From Chaetorhynchus papuensis (taxonomy: Eukaryota > Chordata > Aves > Passeriformes > Rhipiduridae), in NCBI GenBank assembly GCA_013396525.1, contig VWYX01000200.1:555475-619474 (forward strand): DNA of 64,000 nucleotides, in the 5' to 3' direction. The position numbers and the translations under genes were made by a program. A model generated the notes under the pieces. It ran no database searches and was not told the origin of the DNA. It was given only the letters and a program-made list of their open reading frames with translations. Of this stretch, positions 26,701 to 41,700 are shown one piece after another. Each line of letters opens with the position of its first letter. Within the stretch, counting starts at the first letter, position 1.

Positions 26701-29700
26701 CTACAAAAAGCTAAAAGTATAAAAAATATGCAGCTTTACAATAAAGAATATATCTTAATTTTCTTGGGGAAATCCCCTTTTCCTACCAGAAAGGTGGGAA
26801 AGTTATTCCTGAACTTCAGTCTTATCTCATTAAACCATCAGAGTGCTACAAAAGAATATTAAAGTGTGAAATTTTCCTGCTAAAGGAGTGTCATAAAATA
26901 TCACTGAGAAGGTGGCAGTAAGAAATACCTGTTCATTCCAGAAAAATCTGTGTTGATAAGGTAAAAGTTTACAAGAGCACAAAAAAGTTGAAAAGGAGGA
27001 AGAGGATCAGATGCTCTGTCTCTGCAAGACCTAGAGGGTATCACACAAAGAATAACAAAGGACGTGTGCATGAAAGGTGGTAGACATGTAGTTTTCTTTG
27101 CCAAAAAATGCTAAAATTTTGTTGTTTCAGACAGACAATTAACACATCCATGGAAGACTAAGAAAGAGTTAGAAGCTATGCCTCAGAAAGACCCTACGCA
27201 AAAAAAGAATGTGCACTAGTTCCCAAAAAATGTCTCACCTACTTGCCCTGTTTGTATTTTCTCTGGACAATTCCCTACAGCCTAATGGAGAAAACAGAAG
27301 TACAAACTATCCAGTTTTAATCTTCGTGTAATAATTAAGGACTCAATAACCTGCTCGACTGCCTAGAAGCAAAAAGCTTTTCCTTACAGTCTCTCTGCAT
27401 CTTTCTTGTTTCAACACCTGCATTCTGTCTCTCAAGCACCTCACCGTGCAGCAACAGGAGACGGGCTCTGCCATTGCAGCACCCTGCTCATAGGCAGTGG
27501 CACTGCTCTTGGGTCCCCAGAGCTGTCTCTTCTCAGGCTGAAATAGCCCAGTTTACCCAGTCCCTTCTCACAGGTCTCCTGACACTGACATGGTGACTCT
27601 CCAATGGACTTGTCACAGGCTGTTGATGTCTTTCCTGGACAATGAAAGGCAGACAAAACCTGACAGAGTAATTGTGCTCAACTATTGAGTTGTGCCTTGT
27701 GATACAAAAAGCAGTGGATGCAAAGGTGATGTTGCACTTCTTGTACAGAAAAAAAAGTCTATGTTCTCTTCTAACTTAATCATCTTAAAGCATTGCTAAT
27801 AATGGAAGTTGCCCAGCTAAAAGGTAGTAAAGTAGTTCAAATCTCTTAAGCCCCTCGAAAGGGAATAGAGAAGTTTCACCAGAGATAAATCTGCCTCCAT
27901 TAAAGTCAACTAAAATATTGCTATTGATTTGCAGAGATATCAGAATATGATTCTTCACAGCTTCTTCTCAACAGCTGAAGAGTCAATTACCGAGATTTTC
28001 ATTAAAAGCAATTCGTGTTAAGTGCTCCCGAGATATTCCCACTATTGCCACATAAGACAAATGTTTGAACACACAGAGGAAAGGTGGACAGGCCAACTAG
28101 GTAGCTACTGATACATTATTAATGTTCTTTGGCTGTAACTGCACTGAGCACAGTGAAAAACACAACAGAAGCTTTAATTTTAATGAACTTCTGCAGAAAG
28201 CAAGCCAGAAATATAAAAAAAAAGCTCTTTGTCCACAATGTGTCTGCAGACACTTTGCTCCAAATAGACTGCAAAGTACAACACAAATCCTGAGTAACAT
28301 CAGTAAAGAGAAAGAAGCTAAATGAAGAACAGCAGAATCTGTTTTGAGGAATGGTGAGGTGAAGGAGAAAAACAGAGGGTTAATCTTCATATGCTGAAAA
28401 TATGACATGTAAGAACATATTGATTTACAAATTCTAAAAATAGATGGAACACATCTATAATAGGGAAAAAACTTCAGTTTGTTTCAACAGAGATTTTAAA
28501 AAACCCAATGACAGATGTTGCAAGTCGCTGCACTTAAATTCTCTGAGGCACTTAAAACACCAGAAGGAAAGTTTTAAAGAAGTTTCAAGTCAACATTTGA
28601 CATTCCTAAGGTATTTAAAATTCAAGAACAGTTCTATTCCACAGAATTCTTTAACATCCTCCCAGTCTCCCATCTTAGTCTAAGAAACATATGTCAGCAG
28701 TACAGTGAACTTAGCTGAACCTGAGATTTGTGCTTACAGAAGAACAAAGGGATTGTTATTTTTTTTTCAGTATTTTCACTGTATTTTGCACAGAAATTAG
28801 TGACAATCTCTTTTCCCAGAAATAAGGGGAAAAGAAATATCTTGGTCTTCTCCCCATTTTTCTCTAAAGCAGCATATTTATTCCTCAGCTTTTCAAGAGG
28901 ATCCACAGAATTACAGCAGTATTTCATTAGAGTCACATCCAATATCACCAACTCTTTATTTCCCCAAATAAACCACAATCAATCAATTAGACCACTTCAG
29001 TGGTGGAGATGTATAAACAGCTGATTAATGTTTAATGTGAAACTCCTTACAAAGAAAAAAGAGGCAATAAATGTGCATAAAAAACCCTCCAAAAACTCAA
29101 GAGAACAAGTCTTACTTTCTGGTTTACAGCCAAAGTGAAGTTCTGTACAAGTTATTTGCTAACACAGTGCCAGTGCAAAAATACCTGTCCTTTGATGCCC
29201 AAAGAAACATGAAAATATATATATAGGCATACCTGGTCCAATGCAGAACGATGCAATGATTGCAAGGATGCAAAATATACTGAGGTAAGGAAGCCAGTGC
29301 ACAGTGTTCTGGGTAGACAAAAGACATTCATTTTAAGCATATTATATGTACTAAAAACTCACAGGTAATAGATAGTGTTTTCCTTGATTCTTCATCTATT
29401 TCATAATTTAGTCTGAGGCTACTTTAGAAAATCACTGTATTTCTGTAGGACCTTATTAGATTGTATTTAAAGGCCCTGGTGTCTGTGAAATCCCTGTAGA
29501 GAAACACTGGACAAGCTCATGTGCCACAGAGTCCAAACTCTAAAAATTCGCAGCTTCTTATGCTGAAGTTCAAGCCAGCCTGGAACACATTCATCACCTC
29601 CATCCTTCTAAGGTATTTCAGTCATGTTTAAAAAGAGCATCTAGGATGGCCCACAGAGCTTCAAAGTTGGCCAGTCAGAGGCTTGGCTGAAGACATGACA

Positions 29701-32700
29701 GGCTGACATTTGGTAGGAGGACCAGGCATCTGAACCTTGGCAAAGCATGGGAAAGCCACAACTCAGGGATTTTCAGCCATCATCTGATTTTGTAGACAAG
29801 GAAGGCCATGTGTGCTACCTTTCCTCTACTTCTAACTAGATTTTTCTCTACTGAGACCTCTAAATATCAGGAACTTGAAATTCAAAGAGCAATTCCTATG
29901 GAGTCTGCAGGACACTTTCTTATCATGTATGCTTTATTAATACTAATAAATGAGAAAAAAATATGGATACTCATTTCTTTCTCTCTCCAACGGGGGGGGG
30001 GGGTTTCCCTCAGCAAAGTGTGAATGATATTTTTACTAGAATTTTAATATTTTGGAAAAATTTTAAAGATATATGTAAGTGTACTATCACCACCTTGAGT
30101 GGCACTGTAAAAATATTCTTGCTAAAGAAAGTCATTACTTTTCCCAGTGTTAAGGAAAGGCCCCCATTTTCTGATGCTTTTTCTCTTCTAGTCTGGGTTA
30201 TTCCCTTAGTTATGTGGAAACCGTGGTCTCCTGGGCATTTAGGTTAACCAAAAGGGTTGTAAATCTATCAGAATTATGCAATATGGGGTTCTTGTCTGGA
30301 AGCAAATCCGAGGTCTCTGAGAAAAGAGAAGGTGCAAATAGATAAAAATTCCTCTGAGACTGAGCCTATTTGTACCCTGGTTCTCTGTTCAAAGCAAATC
30401 TCTAGTATTTAACACACTGAGAACCTTTTGAAAGGAGGTAAAACTGAAAGGCCTTCAGACTTCAAGGATTTGAAACAGCTGAAGGTCCTCACTCACCCAA
30501 CCTGGTTTTAAAAGGTCTGGAAGGGAATTTTTCACTGGGCATACAAAATACACAATAACATCTCTCTTCTGGAGGAGAGCTGCCTTACAGCTGTCCTGGC
30601 AGGTGTGTGAAGTAAAGCTTTATTGTGCTGTACGTAGAGGCAAATCAAATAAAAGTGCAATGGTGTGGCACAGACCTGCCAGCCAACCTGACTTACTGAC
30701 TCTCTTCAAACAGGAAACGAGATTTGGAAGTCGGATTAATGGCACCACACATGAATTGAAAACAGCAGGAAAACACTCTGATGAAACACCACCCAAATCC
30801 TTGCCATTGCAAATGTCAGTTTTACTTCTTAAAAGTCTTTAGGAGCACAAACGAACTGCATCTTATGTAGATGGAATCCAAAAAGGAAAAATTACACAAA
30901 CATGGAAATATTTCACTACTGGGGAAAAAGAAAAATCCAAACCTAAAACAATGATGACATATAAAATATGAAAGAAATCTCAGAGACAGAGTGAATTACG
31001 AATAAAGATAAACCCACAGAATATGGGTAAACTATTTACTCATGGGTAAAATTGTCTTCATAATAGTTCATGATATGCATAAATCTTTGAATTAAGGAAT
31101 CCGAATGTGGGAAAGTCCCTGTAGTTTTTTAATGCAAAAGCTTTGAAGCAAACAGATTCATAAATTAGTCTGCGACCTTTCAGTCCTTAGGCCAAACTGA
31201 TTAAAAGGATTGGCTTATGTAGGAATGTTGAGACAAACCAGTATCAAGCATGTTTAAAATAAGTCAAAGAGAGAGTAAAAATATATAGTGACCCTAGTGT
31301 TACCTGTAAAGTCAGGGAGACAGTGAGTACTGAGAAGAAGACAATCATCAGCCCAAAACCTCCAATGAGAAGAGGTCTGCGTCCCAGCCGCTCAATAACT
31401 AAGCCCTGGAAAACAAAAAGAGGCATTTGACTTCCTTGATAAAACACTGAAGAACTTGGACCATGAAATATACTCTCCTAGTAAATATGAAGATCAAAAC
31501 TAAAACCATGAGGGTTGATTTTGCACTGCTGATAAACTATGACATGTTCATAATGGTGCTCACAATTATGTTTACAAAATTTAACCTCCTTGACAAAACA
31601 AGTCGGTCTTGTATCCTTATCTGAGACCACTGAAAAAATTGTACATTGATTGAACAGCTTACAAATATGCATTAATTTCTATGGCAATATGTTCTTACAA
31701 TATGTACTTTTTAAATGTCAGTATTTTGAAGAGAATTATAGTCTCTTGCTTTTGCATTTTGACTGTTTCCTAATTTCAACATCTCTCTGAATTTAAGCTT
31801 AAAACATTTAAAATTTGAGACTTAAATCTTTTTAGCATAGATTATATCTTAATTAAACTAAAATTTATTTTAAATTTCTTTTTTTCTCAAACATAGAATA
31901 AGCATTTAGGAGTGATTTTGGATAATTAGTGTAATTAGAATATCCAAACAAAAGAAATCCATGCAGCAGAAAACTTTGCTCAGACAGGTGATTTTAACAC
32001 TGATACCTGTGCAGTTACACCCATTTTGAATTTGTATTTAACACCTGAATATAAATCACAAAATTGGAATACTTATCTGCTAGAGAAAAACAATGAAGGA
32101 TTTCTTAAAAAGCTGTAACATGAAACCCTTTGCTAGTCTGACTCATTAAAATAGGCTAATACGTATTTTGTCATAACAGCTGATGTACTTTTCATGTTGA
32201 TAACTACAAAAATTACTAATTACAGTTGGCTTTCTTATGAGAAAAATAAAATAATTTTATGAAGATTTAAATGTACCACTTCAAATAAGTTAAAGTCAGA
32301 ATCACACAGCTGTTTGCCGTATCATTATTTACTGGAGACTGAAAGCCATCTTCTACACGTCCTTTGAGGAAAGGATAAGATGGGCAGCTAAAATGAAAAC
32401 TGGAATAATACCCTTAATTCTGGGAAAAAACACACACCACTCTGCTGTGAGCATCTAGCAGAAATGTGTTAAAGTAAAGTACAGAGACACCCAGGGAGGA
32501 AATGCCTTGAGAGGGAAGTGCTTCTTCCTCAGTGTGGGGGTCACCAGTACATTTTAGGACAGGCTTGTCTGTCCTAAACAAACGTTGATGTTGCACCTGA
32601 GCTGAACTTCCCCACCAGAGATATGCACTGTGATGCTGCAGGTCACTGAAAGCAGCTCTGTGGCAAGACTTGGCATTCTTTATTTCTTTAAATGGTGAAA

Positions 32701-35700
32701 TACACAAATTTGGACAATTTCCACAGCTTCCATAGTAGAATAATGGAATTTTAAAAAGACCTGCACTCATATTAGTAAGATTTCATGAGGTCCAAATGTT
32801 TCAAAACTGCAACTGCTTCACTGTCAAAACCTCTACAAGATGGCAGGTATTTTCCATTATGATTAATGAATCCATCCTGCAAACACATGTGACCACACAT
32901 AAACTGAACCAACAGACAATTTTTATGGCTTTGAGGGCTGAAAATTTATTTGATAGGTCTGTAAGACCCCTCTTCTGCAACTTCTGCAAGAGACTTCTGC
33001 AACAGATGTTTCATATATAATTTGGCATGAATTACATGTTCAGCAATAAATGCTGCACATCTAATTGGGTATACTGTGCAATTTCTCTTATTTTTTTCAA
33101 TGCTGGATTGAGGGTCATGATCAAACAATCTTGGTGTTACACAACTGGGGGATTTTGCAATAAAACAGGGTAAGGGATGATGCTTTTCTTAGAGGGAAAA
33201 AGTTCATAGATACCTCTCATACAAAACATGGGAAAAATGTGATTTATAGTTTTCACTTGTAAAACTCAAAGCAAAACATTCCAGACAGGAAGGACAGTTT
33301 GGACTAGGTCTTCCATAATAGCAAGTTTCCCTGGTGGAAACAATACTGATTTTGAGGTTATAAACAGACAACAACTTAATTTTTTAGTTATGATTATACA
33401 CATCCAAAGCTTGTTAAATTACAAAACCCACTAAGATGCTTATGACTCATAAGATGTGGAAGATGATTCACCCATTTCCGAGTATTTATAGATCTGAATG
33501 CTCCACTGCTATGCACTGGTAACTGTTACCTATTGAAGATCTATAGCAAGTCAAAATATACTGTACAGTGGAATAAATGAAAGAACAAGAAATCCAGTAT
33601 ATGCTCAAGTACATACAGAAGAAGAACATTATAACTGTTTTCTGTGATAACACCTGAGTTATGTGCCAAGCTGTGTAGGCTGATACTTGTTTATGTGTGA
33701 TCATAAACATGCATTTGTAGAAACCTATACCCAGTCATGATGATTAACACAGCTGAAATTACTGAAAATGTGTGAAAAATATTGCAACGAAAATTCTCTC
33801 GACACAAACATTTGGTGATGAAAAGACAGCTGATATACAAACTACATTAATGGTTCACACAACTTACTTTTGTCTGCCAGGAAACACTTTTGAATAAAGT
33901 TAAAGAAGCAAATGTCAACCTTTTCACTTGAGTCAGCTGCAGATACCAGGGCTGACATAATGAAAGCAGAGTGCATTAAAATAGATCAGACAATCTTCTC
34001 TGGATAAAATAAATGTGCAAGCGAGTCCTACAGTCCAAACAGGAGGTCACTATTCCCTACTTATATCTTGGTCCTAAACTATACTAAGCAAACCCTATCA
34101 GGTTTTCTTGATGTCTCAGCTCTGTGAAGAAGTTTGCTCTATAAGTTAATGTCAAGGATAGCCACACCTTCTTTCTCATGTATTTTGGATAAAGGTCTGA
34201 GTAAGACTCTGTGACTAGATTCAGGCTAAACATGGTAAGCTAACACTGTGTTATTTCTATTTTGAATATCAGGAATAAAGTGGATAACCTCATTTACATC
34301 ACTTTATCACACAATGTGTAATATCTTGTACCCAAGAAAAGGAGAGGAACAGCAGACTGAGAATTCAAAACTGGGGGTTTTGATTCATATTTTGATGTAT
34401 ATCTATTAGTCTATTGTACAAATTATTCATTGACTATTGCATTTAAGTACCTAAACTGGAATTTAGAGGCCTAGCATCAACTTTGACCACGTAAGCACAA
34501 GCCTTAAAAAAATCTCTGCCTACAAGGCTCTCACATCAATTTACCTGTATCGGTATTAAAGCCATGACCAGGTAAGTTTTTACACACCTTCTGCAGGTAC
34601 CTGTCTAAAGATCACTCTCAGTAACGCACAGAATTAATTGCTAAATTTCCAAGCTCAGTCTGAAGTATTTTGCAGTAAGGCATCCTTAATCAGCTTCACT
34701 TGGCAGTGAAATTTTCTATTCACTAAAGATGCTCTCCATACTTGATGTCTGCCAGACCAGCATGGCCAAGATGTAGCCCATGCAAGGACTCATCTTAGCC
34801 AGCCCCATTTGCCTCAGAAGTGCTTGGCAACAGCCCCTAGGGCGGCACAAAAACGCCCATTTCCTTATTCCAATTCTGTCCCTTCAATAAACTGTAAATA
34901 TTTCTGAAGCAAAGCTCCTTCTGTTGATGATTTAGTTGTTAAAAGAATTAAGCTGTCATGTTCATGCTATAAAAGCCAGACTAGATCTCAGCCTTGATCT
35001 GTGACAGCTTATTCTGACTGATGCTTTATTTTCAGATGATGGTATTTGAATGGCCCGATGCAGATCATCCTGAATAGATTGATAAAAGAATTACTCAAAC
35101 CCAATGTTTTTAATCCTAAACAACAGGAGAGACATCTTTAAAACTTTCAATTTCTGAATATATCCTACATTAGAATTTGTGCTACATAAATGCCGCCTCT
35201 AGCCATGTGCACGTTGGGTCTTAGGAGGGGTGTTGTAAGGCAGACCTTCATGAGGAGACTTACTCTCCTGGAAGGTACTACATGGTTACTTCAACACATG
35301 CAGTCCTTGTCTGTGCAAAAGTCCATGTATAATAAAACAATTAAAAAGGAATAATGTCTTTACCTAAAAGCAATCCTGTTGATCACTTGTGGATTAAGAC
35401 AGTGTGCATTAACACAGACTCACTCTGCAGTCCACCCTGCGGTGACAATATGCCCAGATGCCTCTGGCCACTGACAAGCACCATGATCTGAGATGCTGCT
35501 TGCCCAGTCTCTTTTCTACTGTTGGGTCTATCTGGACTATTACAGACCAAGATATTACCTTCAAATTCTGGTAATCCTTGAGCAACAGTTTACCAGGGGA
35601 GAAAGATGGGGAAATGCCATGTTTGGCCCATTCTTGCCATCTCTACTTACATCCTACTGGGAATTATGGGTAGGGGAAGGCTGGTCTGACTTAGTGTGAA

Positions 35701-38700
35701 CAATAGGACTGCATTAAAAGTCTTACTAAAAGTCAGATTCTAACATAACTTCCTAGGAACCCTTAGGATTCTACTGTTTGTCACCCCATTCTTTTCACTA
35801 GCTAAGACTGGCTGTTACTGGAATATATTTCTTTCTCTTCTGACCACATTGGACCCAGAGTTTCAGTGGAGACATCTTGCATCATCCTTTGGAAACCATG
35901 GAGGAAATGTGTTGGAGATGAGAACACCTATGGAATTGTCTGGAATAACCTTGATTCAAGATGTGCCATGCCCTGAGCAGGGAATCTCTCCTTCTAGGTT
36001 GAGATCTATTAACAGTAAAACAAACATGAAACAAGTCTAAGAGCCCTTTCTCCTGGCATCCTGAAGCTGACTAAATTCACTTCGCTAATTAATGCTGGCT
36101 TCCCTGACTTCTGTGTTATACTGCAAAGGATTCCCTACATTCTTTTGTGGCCTAGTACTGCAATGTGTTTTAACTCATTCCAGGCTTCACACAGCTTGTC
36201 TCTGTCACAGACTTTTAGTAACACCTTCACCCCATGGGAAATACTTAGGGCACAGTCTTCTCAATATAGTCACATTTAGTGTCTTTCTGTGAACATTGTA
36301 AGAAACCCAAATGTGGTGCCACAGATGGCAAAATTGGATGTGGGATGCTTAATTTGAATAACATTCCCTTTTATTCTATGTGGGCTTCATGGAGGAGGGA
36401 AGGAATCCTTTCAAACATTTACTTCTGTCTCCCTTTCCATTCACCCTCCTGCTGTGCTAAAGAAAGGCACTGGAAAATTGTTCTCTTTGCCCACTAAGAG
36501 TAAGACAACAATTAAAATTAAACCGAATTATTAAAAATTAGAAAATAGTAACAGTAATTAGTCTTACTGAAGAATAGCTAAATTTGTGGTATGCACTTCA
36601 GAAGTTATAGAACAGACTTCCAAAAACACAGGGAATTATTTAAATATATTCCATCCTGCTTCAAAGAATTGCATCAGGTTAGGTAACTTGCTGCAGTAAC
36701 ATGTCTATGAGTAGTAAATCTATTCAGTATTTCATTCCACAGGATACAAAACTTCAGAAGCAACTGAAATTAATGGGTACCCCCACTAAAAAGTAATTGT
36801 CTTGTCAGTCCTCTAAATCAAATCTGTGTTCAGTACAATGGGTGGGATTCTCTATCATTAACCAAAAAATGTACAGAAAGTTTGTACTGTCTCCCTAGAG
36901 AGAAGCCAGGGCATCAGGTATGCAATGCTAGAACACAAGTGTTTCATGAACTAAATTAGGGAGTGTTGGTGTAAGTGGGAGTTGCAGCCAAATTATGTGA
37001 ATGAAAGGAAAATGATGATGCACAGGTTTCATCTTTCAATGTCTTGTTTATATGGATTTTGCTGGAGAGGAAGAGGGATGGAGCTGTAGGCAAAGCATGC
37101 TACAAGCAGGCATATCAAGATCTGAGGCAGTACAGGGCTATAAAAAGGATGAGATATTAATTGCCTTTCCTCATGGACCACATCAACATTATTACTATTG
37201 TGCGGCTGCTCCCAAGAGACACATTAAAGCAAGACTTCCAAAATTTTTCGGTTTCAGTATTTTATCTCTTAAACATTACTTTGCTTCTCTGTGAAATACA
37301 TCTATTTCACTGTTTACCTTTGGCATTCGTATGGGTCTCATCAATGGAGGTCATCAGTACCCAAGTACTCTTACTGAGGCTCAATCTCATGACCACCTAA
37401 TTTATGCATAATGATCACAGATGGTACATGATTTCTAGTACCTCTCCAATTCCTATGCCATTTATGAGGAAAGAAACTATGCCTCTATAACTGATTACCT
37501 CTGCTGAAATCCTGGAGTTCATTATCAGTAAAATCTGGTTTCTGCTAACAAACACAACATATGAAAAAATACCAGGAAAATTAAGTTCTCTTCCTGCTTT
37601 CTTCTGTTTCTTCTCTGATTAGTATAAAAGGCATGCACCTGGCTTAACATTTAAGACTGTGAAACAGATTTTTTAAAAAATGGCGAAAGGAGACATTGGG
37701 AAAGGTTGGGAGTGGGAGGAATCCCTTGTCCACAGTGCTAGGCATGAAAAACTTGAGAGGAAGTCACTCAAATAAATAAGCTGCAAAACCTTCAACTGAA
37801 AAGCCAAATTCATGTTGTTGTTCCTTTAAACAACTGCAATGAAACATTTATGAAGATTAAGGAAATAAAATTAAGGCTAAAAAGCAGCATGTCTTGAACT
37901 GAGAAACTGGAAGGGGGCAGAGGTATCGATACATCAGCATTTCCAGAGGCACAGCAGGTAGCATTAACAGAAGAAGTATTAAAAACCCTCCTCTTGAGTA
38001 CAAAGCGTTACCACACATAGCAGGAGCCAAAGCACACACATCCTCCTCAGTACTTATGAAGAGTGTGCTCTGAATAAGCCCCATAAACTGACAGCACAGA
38101 AGGAATTGAAAAGATAACAGACGCTATTTATAGAATGGATCTAATATCATGGAATCATCTTCATGTAATTATCATCTGTTTTCACATAAAAGAGGTGTAT
38201 TCTTCACTTAAAACAGTGGCAGAATTATCATTATTATTTTTCCATATATCTTAAACAAAGAAGCATGTGTGCAGTATCACAAAGAAGAAACAGTAAGAGG
38301 TAGGGACTTTCATATTTCTCTATTTCTACCTATTAAAAAGAGTAATAAAATCAAAGTCTTTTTAATTAAAAAAAAAAAAAAAAATAGATGATTTAGCCAA
38401 GAACAGATTTATGGAAATTCACAAACATCAGAAGAAGATATGTGTGACCCTGTAGAGTCCTTATGTCCTAGACTATAAGAAAACATACTTGATAGCTGGA
38501 TTTAGTTTAACATTTTGTAGGTCACAAGCAGTTGCCCTGCCACCAAAAAGGAGTTTTTTCCCCAAAACCATTCTTCTGACATTTAAAAATGCTTGCTGCT
38601 GTGTTCAGTATTGTGTAAATACAGTTGGTATAGAAAACATGAAGAAAAAATTCTAACAAAGGAAGAAAAGAGTGCTTGCTTCCTTTGCAGCTTTCCATTC

Positions 38701-41700
38701 CAAAGAGTTCTCCCATTGCTTTTTATTTATTGCTGTGCAAATGTATGTATTTCCTTTAGCAATTAATTGTGTGATCACCTACTAAAACTTGGAGGCTTAG
38801 TTTGCTTATTTAGTGTATTTTTTTTCCTAGTAAACTTCTCCATTTTGAAATAGGAAAGAAAAAAATTGTGCATGGATAAGTTTTTCTGTTAACATTTCCT
38901 CTACATTCAGAGCAGAGCAAAGGACTTCCTCTGGAGCTCACGTGTTAGGAAAGGATGCCTGTTTGTCCTGAGCAAGGCTCCAGAATTTAACACCCCATGG
39001 GACTCCTTGTTCTAGCAGTCTGGTTCTACTCTTCCACTTGCCTGAGTGGCTGTTCCTGCCAGCCACACCGAACACACGTAGCTGCACTGTGCCTGAGCCT
39101 TCTCCAAACAACACTGCCCGCTTCCCAGCAGGCACATGGGAAAGCTCTGAGACGTGAATAAACTGCTACCAGGTAAGGTTGTTCTGCCAGGTGAAATGAT
39201 TTATGATTTACCACTTAATAAAATTTGACCCTTGCTATTTCTGCCTTCTTTCTCTTCATACATACAAAGCACTGCAGGACATACCAACTTTTTCTGCTCC
39301 TTTTATGGAACCAAAATTAAAGAGCATCTTAGAAAAAACCATCCCAAGACAAAAATTTGGTTCAGGATTAAAATTAGAAATAATATTTTGAATTGCTTAG
39401 TCAAGCATTACACTTAATAAACATAGTATTCTTTTTATATTTTAACCTGTATAAGAAAACAAAATCTAATAAAATTTAAATATCAAGCACGCTAATGGAT
39501 TTTTTATAACCATACTTACAGAAAAAACAGCAGCCAGAGTCTCAACAGCACCAGTACTTAGTGTAACATAAGGGATTGTTTCATGTTTGATCCCAGACTC
39601 ACTAAAGATGTTGTTTGTGTAGTACCAGATCTGTATCAGAGAGAATAAAATCAGTTATTAATCATTATATGTTGAACTACAGTACATTGGTATTCAGTTC
39701 AATCATCTAATCTACTCAAGGCCAAACTTGTTAAAACTCTGAGCATTCCCAAATGACTGAGGGCTGCACAGGATGACAAATGAAGGGAAGATGTAAATTC
39801 CAAGTGGGTGAGGCCCAGCGTTGTTGTAGTTCCACTTGCAGACCCAGGAAGAATTACAAACAGCTTTAACTCAATTTAGCTTGATTCACTTTAGGAGTAA
39901 ATAAAAGAAACACACTTTAAGCTTGAACAAGAGGTTAAAAATAGGTTTTGTGTGGCTTAACAGGCAGGTTTGTGCAGCTTTATGGAATACTTCAATAGCA
40001 CGTAAAAACAGAGGAGAGAACAGGAAAGAGGTGTTGAGAGGCACTGAAGAAACTGCTCATTTTTGGACAGAAGGTGTGAGGTGTATTTCTGCTTTAACCT
40101 TACTGGAGTGTGGACATCTGCAGTCAAGTCATCCCCCTAATCTCTCTTTATTATCCACAGAAAGAAAAGATACTTTTAAGATTAGATTTGCCTGTGGAAA
40201 AGTAAAATGCAGGTTTTAGGATGAAATTAATCATAGGCTAAAAGTAGCTGTCACTAATGGACAGAAACACAGCTTAGAGGAAGTCAGTGTTTGGTCAGTA
40301 AAACCAGATCCAGCAGTGACAATATCCAGGCAGAGAATATACAGTGGCAACATTCTAAAATGGCAAGTCTGGTAAGCATCAGAGTCCCATTCATATCAAC
40401 TGTGTTTGAAAACTAAATAATATTCATCTTTGACTCATGGTGACAGGAAAGAACTAGCCAGAGATTTTGGCTGCCAAAGGAAGCAAGAAGGGGAGACAAA
40501 AAGATAATTATCTAGCAGAAAAAATGAAAAAAATGGTTGACATAACTGATTATCAAAAGAAAAAAGAGTTCTAAACCACAGGTAATTTATCTGTGACAAC
40601 AAAACTCAAAACCCTGGATAATGATGGCACTAAACATTAAAGTAGCAGTGATACTTTTTCCCATATGCTCTCCATGGTACAAGCCCTGTATCCCACTGCT
40701 AAATAAAGGACTTGTCTGATGGGTGGAAATGTTATGATTGCATGAGGAAAACCCTGCTGCCTGCTGGCATATTATGAACATGCTACATCTGTTTGTTAAG
40801 AAACGAACCCAGCAGTTTAATAAAAAAAACCCAATTCTAAATTCCCCACTAGCTCTTCAGCAAAGATGCTTGTCCCAGGTCAAAGAAGAAAATCCAACTC
40901 ATATTACATAAACCCTAAGCAAAATGACACACTGAGGAGTAAAAAGTCACCTTATCACCTTACAGATAAAGAGAAACTGACTGAAGACTTATTCCGACTG
41001 CTGGCACATCAGCTTTCACCAGAACAGATGCAGTGACAAGAAAAGATAGCAACAAATTTCTCTACATGAAGTAACCTGCCTTCGTGTAGCACATGCTGGT
41101 GCTAATTGCTCATTGCCCTGCTGACACACAGCACAGACAAACAAAATCAAGGATCAGCTCCCAGTTCCCTCTGAAATGTTTATGCTCACTGGTAATTTTT
41201 TGGGACCCAGTACTCTGACAATGTATTCACTTCCCATATACCTACACAGTGTATAAGGAGAACAAAGCAGCACAAAAACTGTGATCAAAATTAGTTTTTT
41301 TCTTCATACTACAAGTTACAAGATAGATTTAGTGCGGTAAAATTAGAAAAATGTAGTCTAGGCATTTCATTCTTGATATCAGTTTTGTATAGCAGTTAGA
41401 TCTAAAAATGACAGAGATATTGCAGGTATGCACAACTGAAAAGAGGAGAAAGAGGCTAAAGAGCCACTAAAGCAGTTAACTCATGAATGAAATTTGTCAA
41501 AACACAACAACAAGAACATAAGATGCTTTGCAAGTGGTTTCACAGAAGAGCATGGCTGACCACTGATGGTATGATTAAAAAACTGGCAGAGCAAAAACAG
41601 GACAAAATTCACAGACTTACTACTCTCTGTAGCAGCACCAAAAAAAAAAAAAATAGGATAAAAATTAACAAAATGTACATTTTTCAAAAGAAAAAAGTGG

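Larger units (their letters stand above)
12760..29232 (-). other. SLC2A9: SLC2A9 intron (16.5 kb) with assembly gap
   Basis: The largest intron in the window, between the two exons that share the Gly of GPGG. It holds the N gap, an A16 run at 14889, a GTTT repeat at 25245, an old LINE-like stretch at about 23370-23840 and a CR1 fragment at about 27420-27650. A GC-richer patch lies at about 16780-17040. No additional exon recognised. Confidence 0.85.
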
